Of a DNA stretch of 64,000 nucleotides, positions 25,401 to 39,724 are shown piece by piece. The DNA is from Lanius collurio. Its lineage: Eukaryota > Chordata > Aves > Passeriformes > Laniidae. The position numbers and the translations under genes are program-made. The notes under the pieces are model-generated. The model worked only from the letters and a program-made list of their open reading frames with translations, had not been told where the DNA came from and did not search any database. The stretch lies in assembly GCA_020086605.1 (NCBI GenBank), contig JACBWW010000003.1, positions 57,769,847 through 57,833,846 of the forward strand. Reading direction: 5' to 3'. How positions within the stretch are numbered: the stretch's first letter is position 1; the number at the start of each line of letters is the position of its first letter.

Positions 25401-27097
25401 CACTTAATTACTTCTCTGTATTGAACGGAACTTCTTTAGCCTGGGAACATGAGCTACTCCTGAGAGGGTGACCATGCCCTTTCCCTTCTAGTGAAAGTCT
25501 AGTATTTTACACTATCATTTCCCACATTCCAAATCACCCTAGATAAGTAATTTCCTAGTTACTTATAGTTTAGAAAGGAAATCTAGATAGCATAAGTTTT
25601 GTCGAAATGATACCAGGAAATTGCTTATGATTTTATCAAAATTGTGTTCCATAAAAATATTGTCAATTCTGATCAATTCCATGTTTTATAGTTAATAACA
25701 CCTAATGTCTTTCCATTAGCAGATTGTGATCTTAAAATGACACAGCTTTACTTAATAAGGATAAATACCCAAATCTTGAAGGCTGAGATATTACAGAGGC
25801 ATTAGGCTGTGCATAAGGGCAAATCTTTTAGGGGCTGATTTTGTGGTGGCAAGGAAGCAACATCAAGTGGAGGTCATCATATGTCAGTGCTGTTTCACAG
25901 CAGCCCATGTACAAAAATAATTCTGTCCCTGTGGATGTTGATCAATTATTATATAATGAAGGCTTACATGAAGATATGTTTATGATCTTTTACAATTATG
26001 TGACTATCAGTATTTTGCAATAGGCATTTGGAGGGGGTGGATGACTGTTAGGCAACTTCTAATTGCATTTTAAAGGTTGTCTTTTGTAGTACTTTTTAAC
26101 AGCCTGATTTTTCACTGGCTGCCATGAGGAATTTAAGAATATCTTATTTTCTTTTAGGATGTCTCAGGAATATGGGCCAATTTTTTCACTGTTTTTAGTT
26201 AAATAATAATATATGCTTAAGCATCCTGAGGACTGTGCTGAGGAAGTAAACAGACGGTCCAAAGAGGTAACAATACAAATTAGAAAGCTGAAGGCATACA
26301 GATGTAGACATGAAAACATATGAACTACACCAGAACTACAAATTTACTTTTGTCAGTTAGGATTTTATTAGGCAAAAATGCCTTGATGAAATCAGTAAGT
26401 GGTTTGCTGACATGATGGTGTTCAAAGCTATGTCACAGGCTGTACCAGCCACCATTAAAATATCCAAAGTCCTTTTTTGTCACCTGCTGTGGCCATGGAG
26501 TATTTGGAGAATGAATTAACACTTGGAAATTGCTTTAGGAATACTCTATGGCAGAACACGGCAGCATTGTTAAGGTGAATGTGATGAACAGGGCTGAACT
26601 GTGTCCCCTATTGCAGACCTGGGGTGGGTTATTCTGGGGAAAGACTGAATGAAGTTTCTTGAAGCCCCTAAGAAAGGTTAAGAAAAGAACTGTTGAAGTA
26701 ATGAATAAAATAATTCAGCAGTGTTCCATAAATTTAAACACTAAACTCTGCTTAAACGTGTATCTAAAAATTTAATATTTTCCAAAATTTAGCAACATTC
26801 AGTTGTGTGTTCTGGTCCATGTTTGTGTAAGTAAAAGACAATAAGAAGTGAGAAGTTTCACTTAAACTGTTTAGTATATACTTGTAAGGGGGAATTCCAC
26901 CAGGGTTATGTATTGTTTGACAGAAAGATACAAAAGGAACATATCTTCTTCCTAAGACAGTTTTTAGCCAGAGACAAGGAACAAGAAGCTGAAAAGAGCT
27001 GTGACATGAAGGCAGAAAGGCCCTGCAGAGAGATCCTAACAAATTGTGAGGCTGGGCAATTATCACCCATAGGAAGTTTAGCCAAAGCAAATGCCTG
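22481..27097. other. Unique AT-rich sequence, no gene seen
   Basis: Frames are at most about 120 codons (26764-27126, minus, overlapping the CR1 tail). No recognisable repeat lies before 27098. Confidence 0.55.
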
Positions 27098-27152
27098 TCT
27101 CGAGGATCCTTGAGAGTCCCTTCCAACTCAGGGTATTCTACGATTCTATGAA
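27098..27152 (+). mobile_element. CR1 LINE, 3' tail fragment
   Basis: The stretch ends in gagtcccttccaactca followed by a bacgattctatgaa-type terminus. This is the characteristic 3' end of avian CR1 retroposons, whose tail is a short ATTCTATG-type repeat rather than poly-A. Only the last few tens of bases are recognisable. Severe 5' truncation is usual for CR1. No reverse-transcriptase sequence is present. Confidence 0.75.
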
Positions 27153-30100
27153 CATTGGCTGGAGGGATTCTGAAGATCCTTCCTCATGAAGACAGAAATA
27201 AGGAATGCAGAAACTTCTCCACATTTTTTAAAGTTACAGAGTTTCAGCAAGGTTTTCTTACTGAACCTCTCTATTGATTTTCTTATATTGCATCTGAACT
27301 TAGTCTACAAGTTTTTTAAGTCAAGGGAAGTCTCTACTTAAATACTACACCTTCTGGGCTTCCACCACTGAATGCTATTTTTAAGAAAAGTGATAAAATT
27401 AAAAATGCAAAGGATGCCTATTTTTGGATAAACTGATTTGTAGTCATTTCATCTGGGCTATCTCTGCATAAATTTGTTAGTAAGAAAGTTAGCATTTTAT
27501 CCTTTAGAATATCTTACTTTTTCAAACCCAGAAGCTCATGAATGGAAGCTGTGCTCCTCCAGTGGAGGCCCACATGACCATTAATATAACACCTCCAGGG
27601 AGCAACCAGAAACACCACCCAGGTAGTCTTGTGTAATCGGAGTAATGTTAAATGCGAAGCAAAACTCTTGTGCACAGTCTAGTCACATGAATTTGTTTCT
27701 CTTCTACCCATTCCATTAAGGACCTCACAAGACAGTTAATTAGTGTCTTAGAGGATGGTTGATTGTGGTGAGAAAGGAAGGAAAACACCTTTGGGAACTG
27801 CAATCTTCCGCAGCCTGGAATCATTGTACTAGCATCAAGCTAGGAGCTCTTCTATCTCTGTCTGTTCACACTGACGTGGTTTTATTGTTCTTTACCTTTG
27901 AGGAGAAGTCAATGGATGCATTTTTTCCCCCAAAAAAAATTTTATCTTTTGATCACTTTTAAACCAACACCTATGGTAGGCAATTAACAATGATTTTAGT
28001 GAATTTGGGGCTGAGGTCAACTGTCTATCCCAACGAGAGAGCAAGGAGCATATACTCTTTTGCTGCTCTTGTGCTGACATGGAAATCTTGTTGTTCTTAT
28101 GTACATGTGGGCAGGACAAAGCATGGCAGGAGGAGAGATTGCCCTGAGGTTAGGAATGATTTACAACTACTTAAGTTTCATCCATTGTAGCCTAAGTATT
28201 AAAGCCCATCCTTTGTTTTCAATATAATCAACATGACAACAGTTGTTAAATTTTTCATTATACTTAAGATCAGCAATAATTTAACCTAGAACACCTGACT
28301 CTGCCAACCATAGGACCCAAATCCTAGTTAAATTTGGTCTCTTTTAGAGGCCAGATTAGAGACATGGCCCAGAGCTCACTGCCAGGCTCATCTCATACTC
28401 AGGGTCCTTGCTCCCAGCTGTGGTGTCTGGGTTTATGTATCTACCAAGGGCTGGCACTGGAGTAGCTGCAGTTATGTCAGCATATTCACTGTCAAAACAG
28501 ATGTCCCTGTCTCCTCTGTGGGAAATTGTTCCACAGGCCAGAGTCAACCCAAATTTTCAAATCTGACCTTAAGCCACTTTGAGACCTAAACAGAGATCTT
28601 ATTGAGCAGCAGGACAGATGGCCTCAGTCTTTTTTGCTCCCTGACATACACAGAACCTATCAAAGCACTTGGCATAGCTTTGTATCACATGGAAGCAAGG
28701 AAATTATTTCACTAATGCAACTCCTCACCCTTAGAACCTAGAGCAGCCACACCCACACACCCTTCCATTCCCTTCAGTTTTTATCTCCCTCACATGGATG
28801 CATGATCCCATGAGGTTCTTCTTGTTGGGAGTGAAACAACACAGCTTTGTTGAACAATACAGCTTTGCCATGGCTAGCTGCACTGATGTTGCAGTCGTCC
28901 CACATTCCTTTATTGCAGCCCACTGCAATTAAGCATGTCTGCATACATGCACATCCTCTGTGTGCTTGGAAGCATCTTCTTTTGTATATTGCTAGTCCCT
29001 GAGTCATAGGATTTAAACTCTCTCTTCTGCCTCTTCAAACAGACACTGTTCCTTGTCGCTTTTCCCAACAGCTGTGGGCCACATCCTGCCAGCTGTTTGG
29101 TAGATGTCTGGATCAGCTGTTAGTGCTGCATGTCAGCTGGAGGGGGCCTCTTGGCTCAGCTACAAATGTCCTCACGCATCTTGGTTAGACCTACTCCTAA
29201 ACAAGCGCTGCATTAGTTCTCCAGATGAAGGAATGAGTTTTGAAGTAAATTAATCATATCCATGGGAAAACAAGGAAAGGAAAATAATCACTAAGATGAT
29301 GGATTGCTCTGCAAGTGAGTTTAGGTTGTGTGTGTATGTGTCACCACAGATGTATTTCTGACATTTGTGCAACAAATGTTATGTATTTCAGGTAGGAACT
29401 CTAAGGGTTTGTCACAGCCCAGCAGAAAAACTTTGTTGGTGGAGATTTAGTACTAAGTTTTCAAATTCAGTGAAATAGACAAAATCTCCAACTGTTTTAA
29501 ATCATCTTTTTTTATTACATTCAGTCTTTGCAAAACAGGTTTGCAGGCTAGTCAGAGAAGAATGACTGTGTATGAATGGGGAAGAAAACCAGCTGAGGGA
29601 AAAGAGGAAGTGGGACCCTTCAAACTTTCACCTGTTAAAGAGCATAAAAACCAGGCCAGAGCTGTAATTAGTGGGAGCACAGGTGAAGCAGGTCAGCTAC
29701 ATTCTCCCCATGATAATGTGGAACTCCACCACTGTGGAAATCACCAGGTACCAAGAAAGAGTGTGTCCCTGCACAGGTAGCCCAGAAAAAAAGAACGGAG
29801 CGCAAGCCACGATGGGGAAGGTTTTATGATGACAGTTTAAATCCCACCATTCTGAATAATTTTGTTACTTTGCCAATACATCAACTTAATGTGCTTATCC
29901 TAGAGTTCCAAACTGTCTCCCAAGGCCTTTCCAGGTGTCTAAAGCATCAGCTGTCAACTCTCCAGCTGTCAAAACACGTAGCTTCACTTCTAACTGTTCC
30001 TTTGATGCAGTTTAAAATCTGTCAGTCTAAACTCAGTGGCACATTGGAAAATGGCAATGCAAGGACTGCAAACCCTATGTTGAGTGCAATATGAACATCA

Positions 30101-33100
30101 GCAACCAAGGACTGACTTCCTCAAATTCAAATTATTCCTGTCTCTCTGTCATCATATTATCCACATTCATCACGTGGAAGAGGTGAAAGCAGTGACTGTC
30201 CCTCACCTAAGAGCTAGGGGTTTCTTTTCAGATAGCAGGCCCTCCAGTATCCACAGGACAGCTTCTGGTCAGACATGCCAGCACTCATTCATCCCTGGTG
30301 TGTGGGTTTCATGACAGAGGGATGAAAGCTGGGAGTTTCTAGCTCTGCCCGTCTGAGAGATACTTCAGGGAAGAATGGAGTTGGGGATGAGTGAGCCTGG
30401 AGAGAGTAGGCTGGGGATTCCTCTTCAATTTTCTTTTTCCTCTTTTTAAAAAGTACATGCATTTACTGTGGTTGTGCCAACATAAACCACTGCTGAGCAG
30501 AGCTGAGAGAGCAGCAGTGCAGCCTCATTCGTGTGCAACGTGCATCTGAGACTTGCTGCCTGCCAGAGTCCTGTGTGCTGATGTTACCCACACCAATGGC
30601 ATGGGTCATTCTAGTTTGTTCTTTTCCCTCTGCCTTCCTTGCACAATGCAGATGTGGCATGAGGCCCCTTTGTGCCAGGGGCAGCATTCTGCATGGACAA
30701 AGCAGGGTGGAGCACATGTCTTTGCTGCTGGACAGAGATGACAGGGGTGGTTAGCAAAAGGCAAAAGAGGAAAAAAAATTCTCTGCTCTCTCAATTTTTG
30801 ATTGTTTTGTTGTTGTGGTGATGGTGGTTGCTGATGTCCGTCTGTCTTCAAATTCTTCTAAGCAGGGCCTGTTTTACCCTCTGTGTTTGTGCAGTTCTTG
30901 GAACTGCAAGCATGCTTAGCAGTCACAACAACAGTAATGAGAGTGGGATGAAATGCAAAGCTTTAGTATGCTACATATCAAGCAAATCTGTGACCATGCA
31001 GAAATCACCAATGAATGCACGAGCAGAAAGACATGTATGGACTTGGTAAGTTTTATCCAGGCAAGAAGGGACCAATAGAGAACTGACTTGGTGAAAATCA
31101 GGATAGCAGCAAAGCCCACACATGTGGTCAGCAGTAAAACAAAGAAACTCTGGGAGCTGAATAAAGCCCATTGTTTTCCTTCTACCAGTTTTTTTTTTTA
31201 TTTTATTTTATGTTTGTTTCTAGTGGCAGACACAGAAATGTGTGAGGCCCTTTGCAACCTCAGTCATGCCACAGACAAAGCAATTGGATAGAGATGAAGG
31301 CAAGGGTGATGCCTCACAAGCAAGTCCAGTGGCAATTCTTCACTTCCCAGGAGGACAAGTTTTAAATCTGGAGGATATATACCCATACGTGTGTGGGTGC
31401 ACACAGGTGTTTTCCTTTATGTAAAGGAGCTCTACCCAAGTGTATGCTGGATCAGAGCCAATCGAGTCAAAGTAATGAGGAAACTTGCAGAGGATGATGC
31501 TTTTGATCCTGGCAAACTTTTCATTGTTGTGATTTTCTCAGCCTTGAACACTCCCAGCCAGCATTTATTCACTTACCGTCTGCTCACAAAATGAGCTTTC
31601 TCCTAGCTCTTCAAAAGACAAATCTCTCTTCCCTCACCAGAGCCTAACTTTGATCTTGAGGCTCTGCAGGGCACTTACCCAGACAAAAGTGCATTCAGAG
31701 ATGTCTACACCTGTTCATGCCTTAAAATTCCACATCTGGTTATTTCATACTGCATCAGCTGAATTCCTCCATCTCTCCCTGCCTCCTCCTGTCAGTGCTG
31801 GCAGTCCCAGCTCCTCGGTGTGCAGAGCACAGCTGAACCAGTGACATGGTGGCTTTCTTCTTCGAATGCCTGGACACTGCTGCTGTTTCTCCCCCTGCTT
31901 ATTAGCACTGCTTTTCTGCTCTCTCGGAAGAGATGGCTGCAGAATGCTCCCTGCCCCTCTCTCGCCCACCATACAGGTGCATATCATCACTTAGGGATTT
32001 GAAATTTGGATATTAGAATGGTGCTTGCTGGGAGCAGACCCTCATAAGGTATCAAACAAGAATCAGTGCTCCCACTTCTGTGGTTTTCAGAGATTTTACT
32101 TTGAGACTAGTCAACAACCTGATAGTATTTCATTTTCAGGCATTTTTTCCAATTTCTGCTGTTACCTTCAAAAACTGTAAAAAGAGGGATTTCTCTTCTT
32201 TTTTACTGTTTGCACATAACCTCCACTCACATTTGTTTTTTATTTTATGTCCATTAGTGGCTGGCGATTGCACACTTCTGGTAAGTGATAGTTTACATGA
32301 CTTCTCATAAAAATCAGTGGAGTTTAATAGTTGCACAGTGAATCTGTATCATGTCTCTGAAATCACATTCTTCTTGCCATTGATGGCTCTTCCTTGAATT
32401 GTCATTTTCTAGCACCTCCCTTAGTAAGACAGTCATAGCCTGGTGAAATTTTCCAAATTAAAATAAGCACAAATCCTAGAATGTTTCAAGAAATAATCCC
32501 ATTTATAGGTCTTTGTTGCTTTGATGTGGCTGTGACTTCACATCCAAGTTTTTGCCCACCCTTGTATTTGCACTCCTGTTGGCACATTGAATTCTGGTGA
32601 GAAGATCAGTCCTGAGTTTGGTTTTTTGCCAGTTATGAGACAGTTTTCCACTATATTCTCCAAGACTCCAAGTGGTACAGTCATCTCAACAGCTGGTCCT
32701 CTGAATGCGCTTTCATTTAGACATGTGTTTTTCCAACTGTTTTGAATCAAAAAATGCCGCCTTTTGCAGGAAGTCTTAGGACAATTTTCTGCAATGCTGC
32801 CCCAGTGGCATGTCATTTAAAAGCAAATAAGGATCAGACTGAGCACTGAAAGCACTATTACTTCTCCTATTTCGTTTTCACCTGAGGGAATGAGGTGTTT
32901 GTTTAATATTTGTATTTTTACAGCCATTTAATGGATGTTTATGAGACTTATGTGCCGCCATTGGTTGATAAGCTACCAAACAAATAAAAAACTAAATCAG
33001 ATTTCTACAAATTCTTCCTTTTAGATGATTTGTTTTTCTAGAAAGAGTCCACAGAGACACTTCTCAGTTTTTTTTAGAGTGCTTTGAAAAATTTGACATT

Positions 33101-35218
33101 TTAAAATTACTGTTATCAGGAAGGGAGAAAATATTTCATAAATAAAATCTTTGTGATTCAGATGTGTTAGAAAATATAATAGGGCTCTGACATCAGGTCA
33201 GTAATGTGATGATATAAAAAAGAAGAAATCTTTACTAACTAATGCCAGCACTTTTAGCCCTCTGAGAAAAACATCAGAATACAATTGAGCCAAAGGATTT
33301 CCACAAGTGTCAGCTCACAAAATGTGTACTTTGGAAATTATAAAAATACGCTTACTGGAATCTCACCCTTGAAACATTGACAGAAAACATGACTTGGGCT
33401 TATGCTCATCTCTCTTACCAAAGCATGTCTTCAGCCTCTGTTCTTTCCCAATGAAGCTAAGGACACAATCTACACAAAGAGAATCCAGTCCTGGCCACAG
33501 ATGACAGAGCAGAGCAGCAGAGTCCTCTTTACCTACCCCGAGAGAAGTGTTGGCTGTTGGGTTCGCAGGTTTCCTGGGAGGTTGGATGTATCACTGGGCT
33601 GTGTAAGAACTGGCAGAGCTCTCCCTAGACAGTGCAGAGGGGTGGTGTGGAGGACCTGAGAGCTCTGGGAGAGAAAGTCTCAGCTAGAGTTTTTATGCTT
33701 TTGCTAAAGAAGCTTAGCTGCAAGAGGAGAGTGACAATAAGCTGACACAGATGAGTGGTTTGTCCTCTGGAACAAGGTAGGGGTTTTTTTTATCCTCTTT
33801 GCTAATGCACACAAAGGACAAGTGTGCTCTGGATCAGCTGGCTGAGGGGCAGAATCACTTCCAGGAGATCCCACTGCAATAATAGAAGATATGTTCCAGT
33901 GATTGACCAACAAGAAGCTGCCTCCCTGAATGCCACTAATTCTTTAACACTCAAGAAAATCTTCCTAGTTTATATTTACCTTAACTGAATCCTTATCAGT
34001 GTGAAAACAACTCCAGAGGCATCAGTCAGTCTCCCGTTAAAGGTTGCACATTGTCCTGTGGCTGCAAACATGCTCTACAAGGTAGTCAAAATGCCAGACC
34101 AGAACAGTTGGGGATTAAATGGCTTAGGACTTTTCTGGGAGCACCCTACTCTACATATCATGTTGCACACAGAAAGCAGCCTGAAATCAGGGTAAGGCCT
34201 CAGCAGGAGAGGAGTGAAGATTTGCCCTTCCCCTCTCTATAAAGTATTGTTGGACTCCAGGTATCTTTGATCTCACTACAAGGGATAGAGGGCAGAGAAA
34301 TACTGGGAGGACTCCATGTTCCTCTTAATGCTATCTCAGTTCTTTATCTGAGATGCAGCAAGTTTAACTGAAATACAAATTTTGTGAACTCCACGTGTGT
34401 TCCAAGCCCCAGAATCAAGGATTTTCTCAGATGAGAATAAATTACAAAGCATCATGAAAAAAAGGAGTGAAGTTATAGTGCTGCTGGCAGAGAGAACTTG
34501 ATACTCTTAATAGCCTCATATTGTAATTCCTCCCTAAAACAGTTGTCTTTGGTACAGACAGAGGACAGACAGGTTCACCTTTTTATCTAGACAGTTTCCC
34601 CTGATGTGATCCTGGTTTTGCAAGGTTCAAAAAATCCCACCTGAGCTTCTCAGATTCTTTCACTTCCACTGAGTTGTGAGAACAGAGAATACTCAAAACA
34701 TTGCAAAAAGGGCTTGGTATAATTTGGGTCAGCAACTGACGTTACCCAAAATTTATAAAGGGTTGAATTCCTGCCCAAAATGATAAAATAACCCAGGTAA
34801 CACCTTATCCCATTTCTTTCACGGATAAGAGAAATTACTTGCCTTTTTAAGCAGGTCAGTGCTTCATTTTGGAGCTGTGATTTTGGACCTTTGCCTTAGG
34901 CAGATAAAGAAGTATTCATATCATCAGACTTCAGACATCTAAGTAAGATCCTCAGAGGAACTTTCAAACTTTCATTGAGCACAGCAGTAGCCTCAGCTCC
35001 TGAATTATAATTAGCAATTGTAAATCCCATTAGATGCAAACAGCCTTGAATTGAAGGAAATTTGCAACCCACAAGGAGCCTAAGTGGAAAGGTCTCAAGT
35101 TACAGATAGAATTATGCAGTGTGAATCTAAGTGCAAACTGAAGTTTGGATCTTCATGACCAGCAACTGAGCTAATAATAGCAGTTACCAATGTCACAGGT
35201 ATGGGACTGAGCTTGTTT
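27153..35218. other. Unique sequence, no supported gene
   Basis: Mixed-composition unique DNA. It contains T-rich runs (for example near 31190) and two small exon-like patterns: 23 nt at 32258-32280 (plus) between a tag acceptor and gtaagt, and 30 nt at 31577-31606 (minus). Neither is supported by more than splice-site resemblance. Open frames such as 32538-32816 (minus) have no recognisable family. Confidence 0.5.
31577..31606 (-). other. Possible 30-nt microexon (weak)
   Basis: On the minus strand a moderately pyrimidine-rich run ending ttgaagag precedes 30 nt that read LGESSFCEQT in phase 0, followed by the strong donor gtaagtg. An alternative acceptor two bases upstream would give 32 nt and break the frame. 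In-frame microexons of this size are known in neural genes of vertebrates, but patterns this short arise often by chance. Confidence 0.12.
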
Positions 35219-35506
35219 TATAGAATGACTTGTGTTTGAGGGGATCTTATTTAAGATCACCTATTTCCTATCCCCGTGCCATGGGCAAGGACACCTTCCA
35301 TTAGACCAGGTTGCTCCAAGCCCCCTCCAACCTGGCCTTGAACACTGCCAGGGATGGGGCAGCCACAACTTCTCTGGGCAACCTGTATCAGCATCTCATC
35401 ACTCTTGTAGCAAAAAATGCTTCTTCCTAATATCTCATCTAAACTGACCCTCAATTTGAAGTCATTCCCTCTTGTCCCATCATTACATCCTCTTGCATGT
35501 ACTGAT
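35219..35506 (-). mobile_element. CR1 LINE, 3' fragment, inverted
   Basis: It reads as the reverse complement of the CR1 3' region. The order is tatagaatgac, then ccccgtgccatgggcaagga, ccaggttgctccaagccccc, a gggcagccacaacttctctg segment, and ttcctaatatctcatctaaa. This is the familiar avian CR1 layout over almost 300 bp. The frames over it are non-coding reads of the 3' part. The first 40 bases are more degraded than the rest, so the copy is old. Confidence 0.9.
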
Positions 35507-38500
35507 ACAAAGGCAAGAGAAAGCAACTTTCATTGTCAGTACTCTGAGGACAGAGGAAAGTGTGGCCAGTTGTAAGGAGCACCACACTTCTCTTGGAGAC
35601 AAAATAAGAAGCCATCTCTCTCCCACTGATATTCATAAGGAGTGATTTTGTCAGGGTGTGGTGCAACCCCTCCCCCTGATCCTAAGCCACACAGCAGGTG
35701 CTGTAACCTGCTGCCATGAAGTTGGAATCACTGGGACACTTATGGCCAACAGTTGGCACCTTTAGAACCTATTACTCCACCTTCTACTTCTGCTGAACTA
35801 GAGCTTTCTGGAACGGTATGAATTAATTCCCAACAGTTGTGAAACCTGCATAATTCATTTATTCATGTGCCTGTAAAAGGCATTAAAATTTAAGAGTCTG
35901 AAATAAAACTGAATGTAATTGCAACTGGTTTTAGATTCCTTCCTATTCTGCTCTACCATTTCATTTTTACTGCCCTTTACTGCCACAATGTTTAATTGAA
36001 AGCTCTGAATTGCTGATTGCTGTTACAATGCAACTTCTCAGTGGAGAAAAATACACCCTTTGTAAATTATTTGGAAATTAAATGGTATCTTTGTTATACA
36101 CAATCTCAGATACAGAAAGTCAGAATTAGACCTGTGATAGTGCCTATAATTTCTAGCTTAATGAAGATTCGTAGAACTGGTTTTAGTTAGCACATTGTGA
36201 GAGCTGTGAGGGCTCTGGCCTGTGTGGGGACATTTCAGCAGAACTCTAATCATGCTGGGTCAGTCTGCAATTGGTAGCTTTAAACATTTATTAATTTGTT
36301 TGACCACAACTTCAGAAATTGCACATAGTATATTTCTGAAAAAAAAAAAAAAAATATAAATCAGACATAACTTGGGAAAGTTGCACCCCCTAGAACTTAT
36401 GAATCCAGACAAAGGGCTGGTAGTCACACAACATGAGGGGTGCTCTACATGTGTAGCAGAACATTTATAAGGTACTACTGCACAAAGTGCTACACTTGGT
36501 GGCAATAAAAAAGCTCTTCCCTAGCAGGAGTAGGAAAAAGGAGGTGAAAACAGTCGAGGGGGCTCATGCTGTCAGGGAAACAAACCTATGACCAGGGAGC
36601 TAAGTGGTGAGCTTATACAGCGATCCCCTCCATGATCCTGCTATTTATTTATGATGAAATGGAGCTGTTTGGATCGATTTTTTATTTCATTCCTGATCCA
36701 AAATTTTGGCCAAAATTTGAAAAAAGAATAGATACATGAGCTGGTTTCAAAGTTGACTCTGATTAGTCTGTGGTTTTGATCACTCCTTCATTCTTGTAAA
36801 ATTTTTGCCTAGAAAAAAAAAAATACTAAATTCAATGCGTACTTGTTGTTAAGCATTTTCTTTTTAAATTTAGAAATATTGGGTTCATCTAAATACCAAC
36901 CTGATGGAGGTCAGGGGAGGTGATATTTTTTGATAATATCTCTGGGAAATAAAACCACTGATACTTTCACACAGCTCTAGTTTCCAGCCACTGTTACGTT
37001 TTAATGATATGATCAATAACCATATAGATAGAAGGGACATTTCCTACCACACCAAATACAATAGCTTGAAACATGAGAAGTGGTTTCTGCATCCCTTTAG
37101 CTGGTGGTTAACCTCATCGAATTACTGCACCTGCCAAGGCTGTGAGAACTAAATACAGCTGGTGGCAGCGTCTGGCCAGCTGAACCCAACCCTATGTTAA
37201 TTTGAGCAGATGAAAACAACCACATGGCAGACTCTGGCATAACGTGATGAGACTCTGCTTCAGCACAAGCTGGAGTGATTGGTCCTAAGGTGCAGAAACC
37301 AGGGCAAGATACAGCTAATTGCTCTTCTCTCCTCACTGAATCCACCCTGAAGTATCAGGGAGTAATTCAGGCTGGAAAGGACCATGTTCAGGAAGCTTCA
37401 GGAGGACAAGGAAGTCATTTTCACCTCAAAGCATCTCAGAGAAGTTGAGTTGCCAGGTGGCGACAAGAAGAGCCTTAGGGGATACCTTGCGAAACAGAAA
37501 CTTTATTTCCTTCCATGCCTTGCCCCAAACTGATGGAAACACCACATAGAAGACTGAGCCAGAGAATTTTTCTCTTATATGGAATTTCTGAACCTTTTGC
37601 AAGTTCCCAGGAATATCATGCTTGTTGTACACTGAGCACAAGATGGACAGGAGAGGGATGCTGAGGTAGACAGACCTTTATTTTGACCCCTTATGCAGTT
37701 CAACTCTCATTGACTCCTCTGAGAGATCATCTTATTTACATTTTTGAAATCTGGAAGAGAAGCCTCTTAATGAGTATAAGGAATGCAGCCAGCCTGTCCC
37801 TCTTCCTCCAGTGCTGCATAATTTCCTATATTATTTTCTTGGACTTTATTCAGTTTTAAATGGCATGAATGTAAGATTACTAGGTCTCTAAAGTACCCTC
37901 AGTTCTACAGCAGATGAAGGAATGAAATAATATACATCTTCACAGCAACTTGTGCCTACAAAATATATGAGCACATATATGAACATGTAATGTCTTCTAG
38001 CAGGTGTTTAGAATTACATGCTTACTCTGTCTGTTAGATATATCCTGTCATGTATATGCAGATTACACAAAGATATTAGGCATAAATTATATAGACACAA
38101 TAGGAGGCATCACTGAGAAAATTCAGATTAAGGCAAACAGAATTAGTCATGTGTTTACAGTTCACAGGCCTGTTTTTTTAATGTTTCTGAGTCAGAGCAG
38201 TCATCCATGCACAGCTTTCTTCCTCTGGCCACGTATACATTAGGGAGAATGCACAACACGGATGTGAATCCTTATTGCCCTTCCCTGCTCTTCTCACATG
38301 GAATCCCCTTGACCACATTGTTTACAGTTAAAAGATTACTCAACATTACTTCAATGTCTAACTTCTTATGAATACTGAGGCTGTATTTGTTTTGTCAGAG
38401 CAGGAAAATCCTCAGGATTCCATCTCAGATTGGAGAGATACAAATCACAGTTATGTATTTACAGTGAGACACCTTATAGCAAGGATGTTATTTGACAGAT

Positions 38501-38550
38501 TGCCACACCCAGGGCAGGAGAATGTCTGAATGAGATATAAGACCCATATG
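35507..38550. other. Unique sequence, no gene seen
   Basis: It includes an A16 run at 36339-36354. A short segment near 37362-37385 (aattcaggctggaaaggacc) resembles the inverted start of a CR1 tail but is too short to call. Open frames are under 85 codons. Confidence 0.5.
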
Positions 38551-38610
38551 ATGGGACCAGATGACCTCTGGAGGTCTCTTCCAACATGAATTATTCTTTG
38601 ACTTATGATG
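38551..38610 (+). mobile_element. CR1 LINE, degraded 3' tail
   Basis: The order gatgacctctggaggtctct, then tccaacatgaattattcttt and a tgacttatgatg end, follows the CR1 3' terminus with several substitutions. Only about 60 bp can be recognised. It lies on the plus strand, like the 27.1 kb fragment. Confidence 0.7.
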
Positions 38611-39724
38611 TTATTATTTTAGGAGACGAACAGCTAAATTCGGTGACTGCAGCATGAAAACCAAAGAGTGAAGCTTTTCCTAGCATATCTTTTTGCTTCA
38701 TGTGGCTCCCCTTATTTTCTTCACTTTCTTCTTCTACTTCCCTGGACAGTAATCATGCAGATTTGCTTAACTGGGATTTCTCAGGTAGAGGAGAAGTTCT
38801 ATGAGAAATGGAACTCTCATGGCAAGTCCTGTTTCCCTGAGCTGTTTTGAAAGTGTCAGGGTGAGTTCAAGATTTTCCACCTTCAGGAATCAAGAAGAGA
38901 TCCAGCTTCTCAGAAGCTCATTTCTGCTTCCCTTGCCCATCTTTGGGGCAGCACTGGCACCATCATTTCAGGGAGCAGCACAGGTACTCTGCACTGTGGG
39001 TGACTCTGTGCCTCTATCTCCAAGCTGACACCTCAGCAGACACACCCATGCTTTAACTCAGTCTGTAAATGTCAGCCACATAGCATGGTCACACCACAGT
39101 AGAAGAGGAAGTTTCTCAAAGTACAGTCATGGGACAAAGTCACATCCTGGAGTGTTTCCAGAGAGTCCATAAACAAGGATAGTGTTACCATCCTTTTCAC
39201 CTAAGGTGTTAACAACCAACATAAAAACCAATGTGCTTCTAAAGCAGATTGATAAAATCAGGTTGATCTCAGGCTATTAAATGAAAAAGTCCAACTTTAA
39301 CATCACAAAAATTTCAAACCTGCCACTCAGTTTCTATCTACCCTGAAAGCCCCTAAGTGGTTTTTTTTTTTTCAAGGAACCCCTCCAGCAATGACATTTC
39401 TTTTTCTAGCAATATGTAAAGTGACCTGGTGATCTGCAGAGCCTCTTCTGCACTCACAACTTGTGTACTACTCTCTGTCCCCACACCCAAGGTGGTGAAC
39501 AGTCTGACAGCAAGGCTGGTGCCATTTCTGTCCTCCTTCACCCAGTTATTTCAGCCTGTTTCTGCATCAGGAGAAACATGGTTTTTCACTCTCCAGATCA
39601 AAGCAGGAACCTGATACCATGAGTCAGCTCTAGCAGAGTTCTTGAGTCACCAGTCTGTTGTCCTCTCTTCCTGACCATCACAGTCCTTAACTGAATTAGT
39701 GGAGTCCAGATGCTGCCATGGTGG
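38611..39724. other. Unique sequence next to the LTR, no gene seen
   Basis: No repeat or gene was recognised. Open frames are about 60-75 codons. The right edge is set by the TG that begins the LTR block. Confidence 0.5.

Noticed and set aside
37362..37385. Short CR1-like string aattcaggctggaaaggacc
   Set aside because: It is too short and lacks the flanking CR1 sequence, so chance similarity cannot be excluded.
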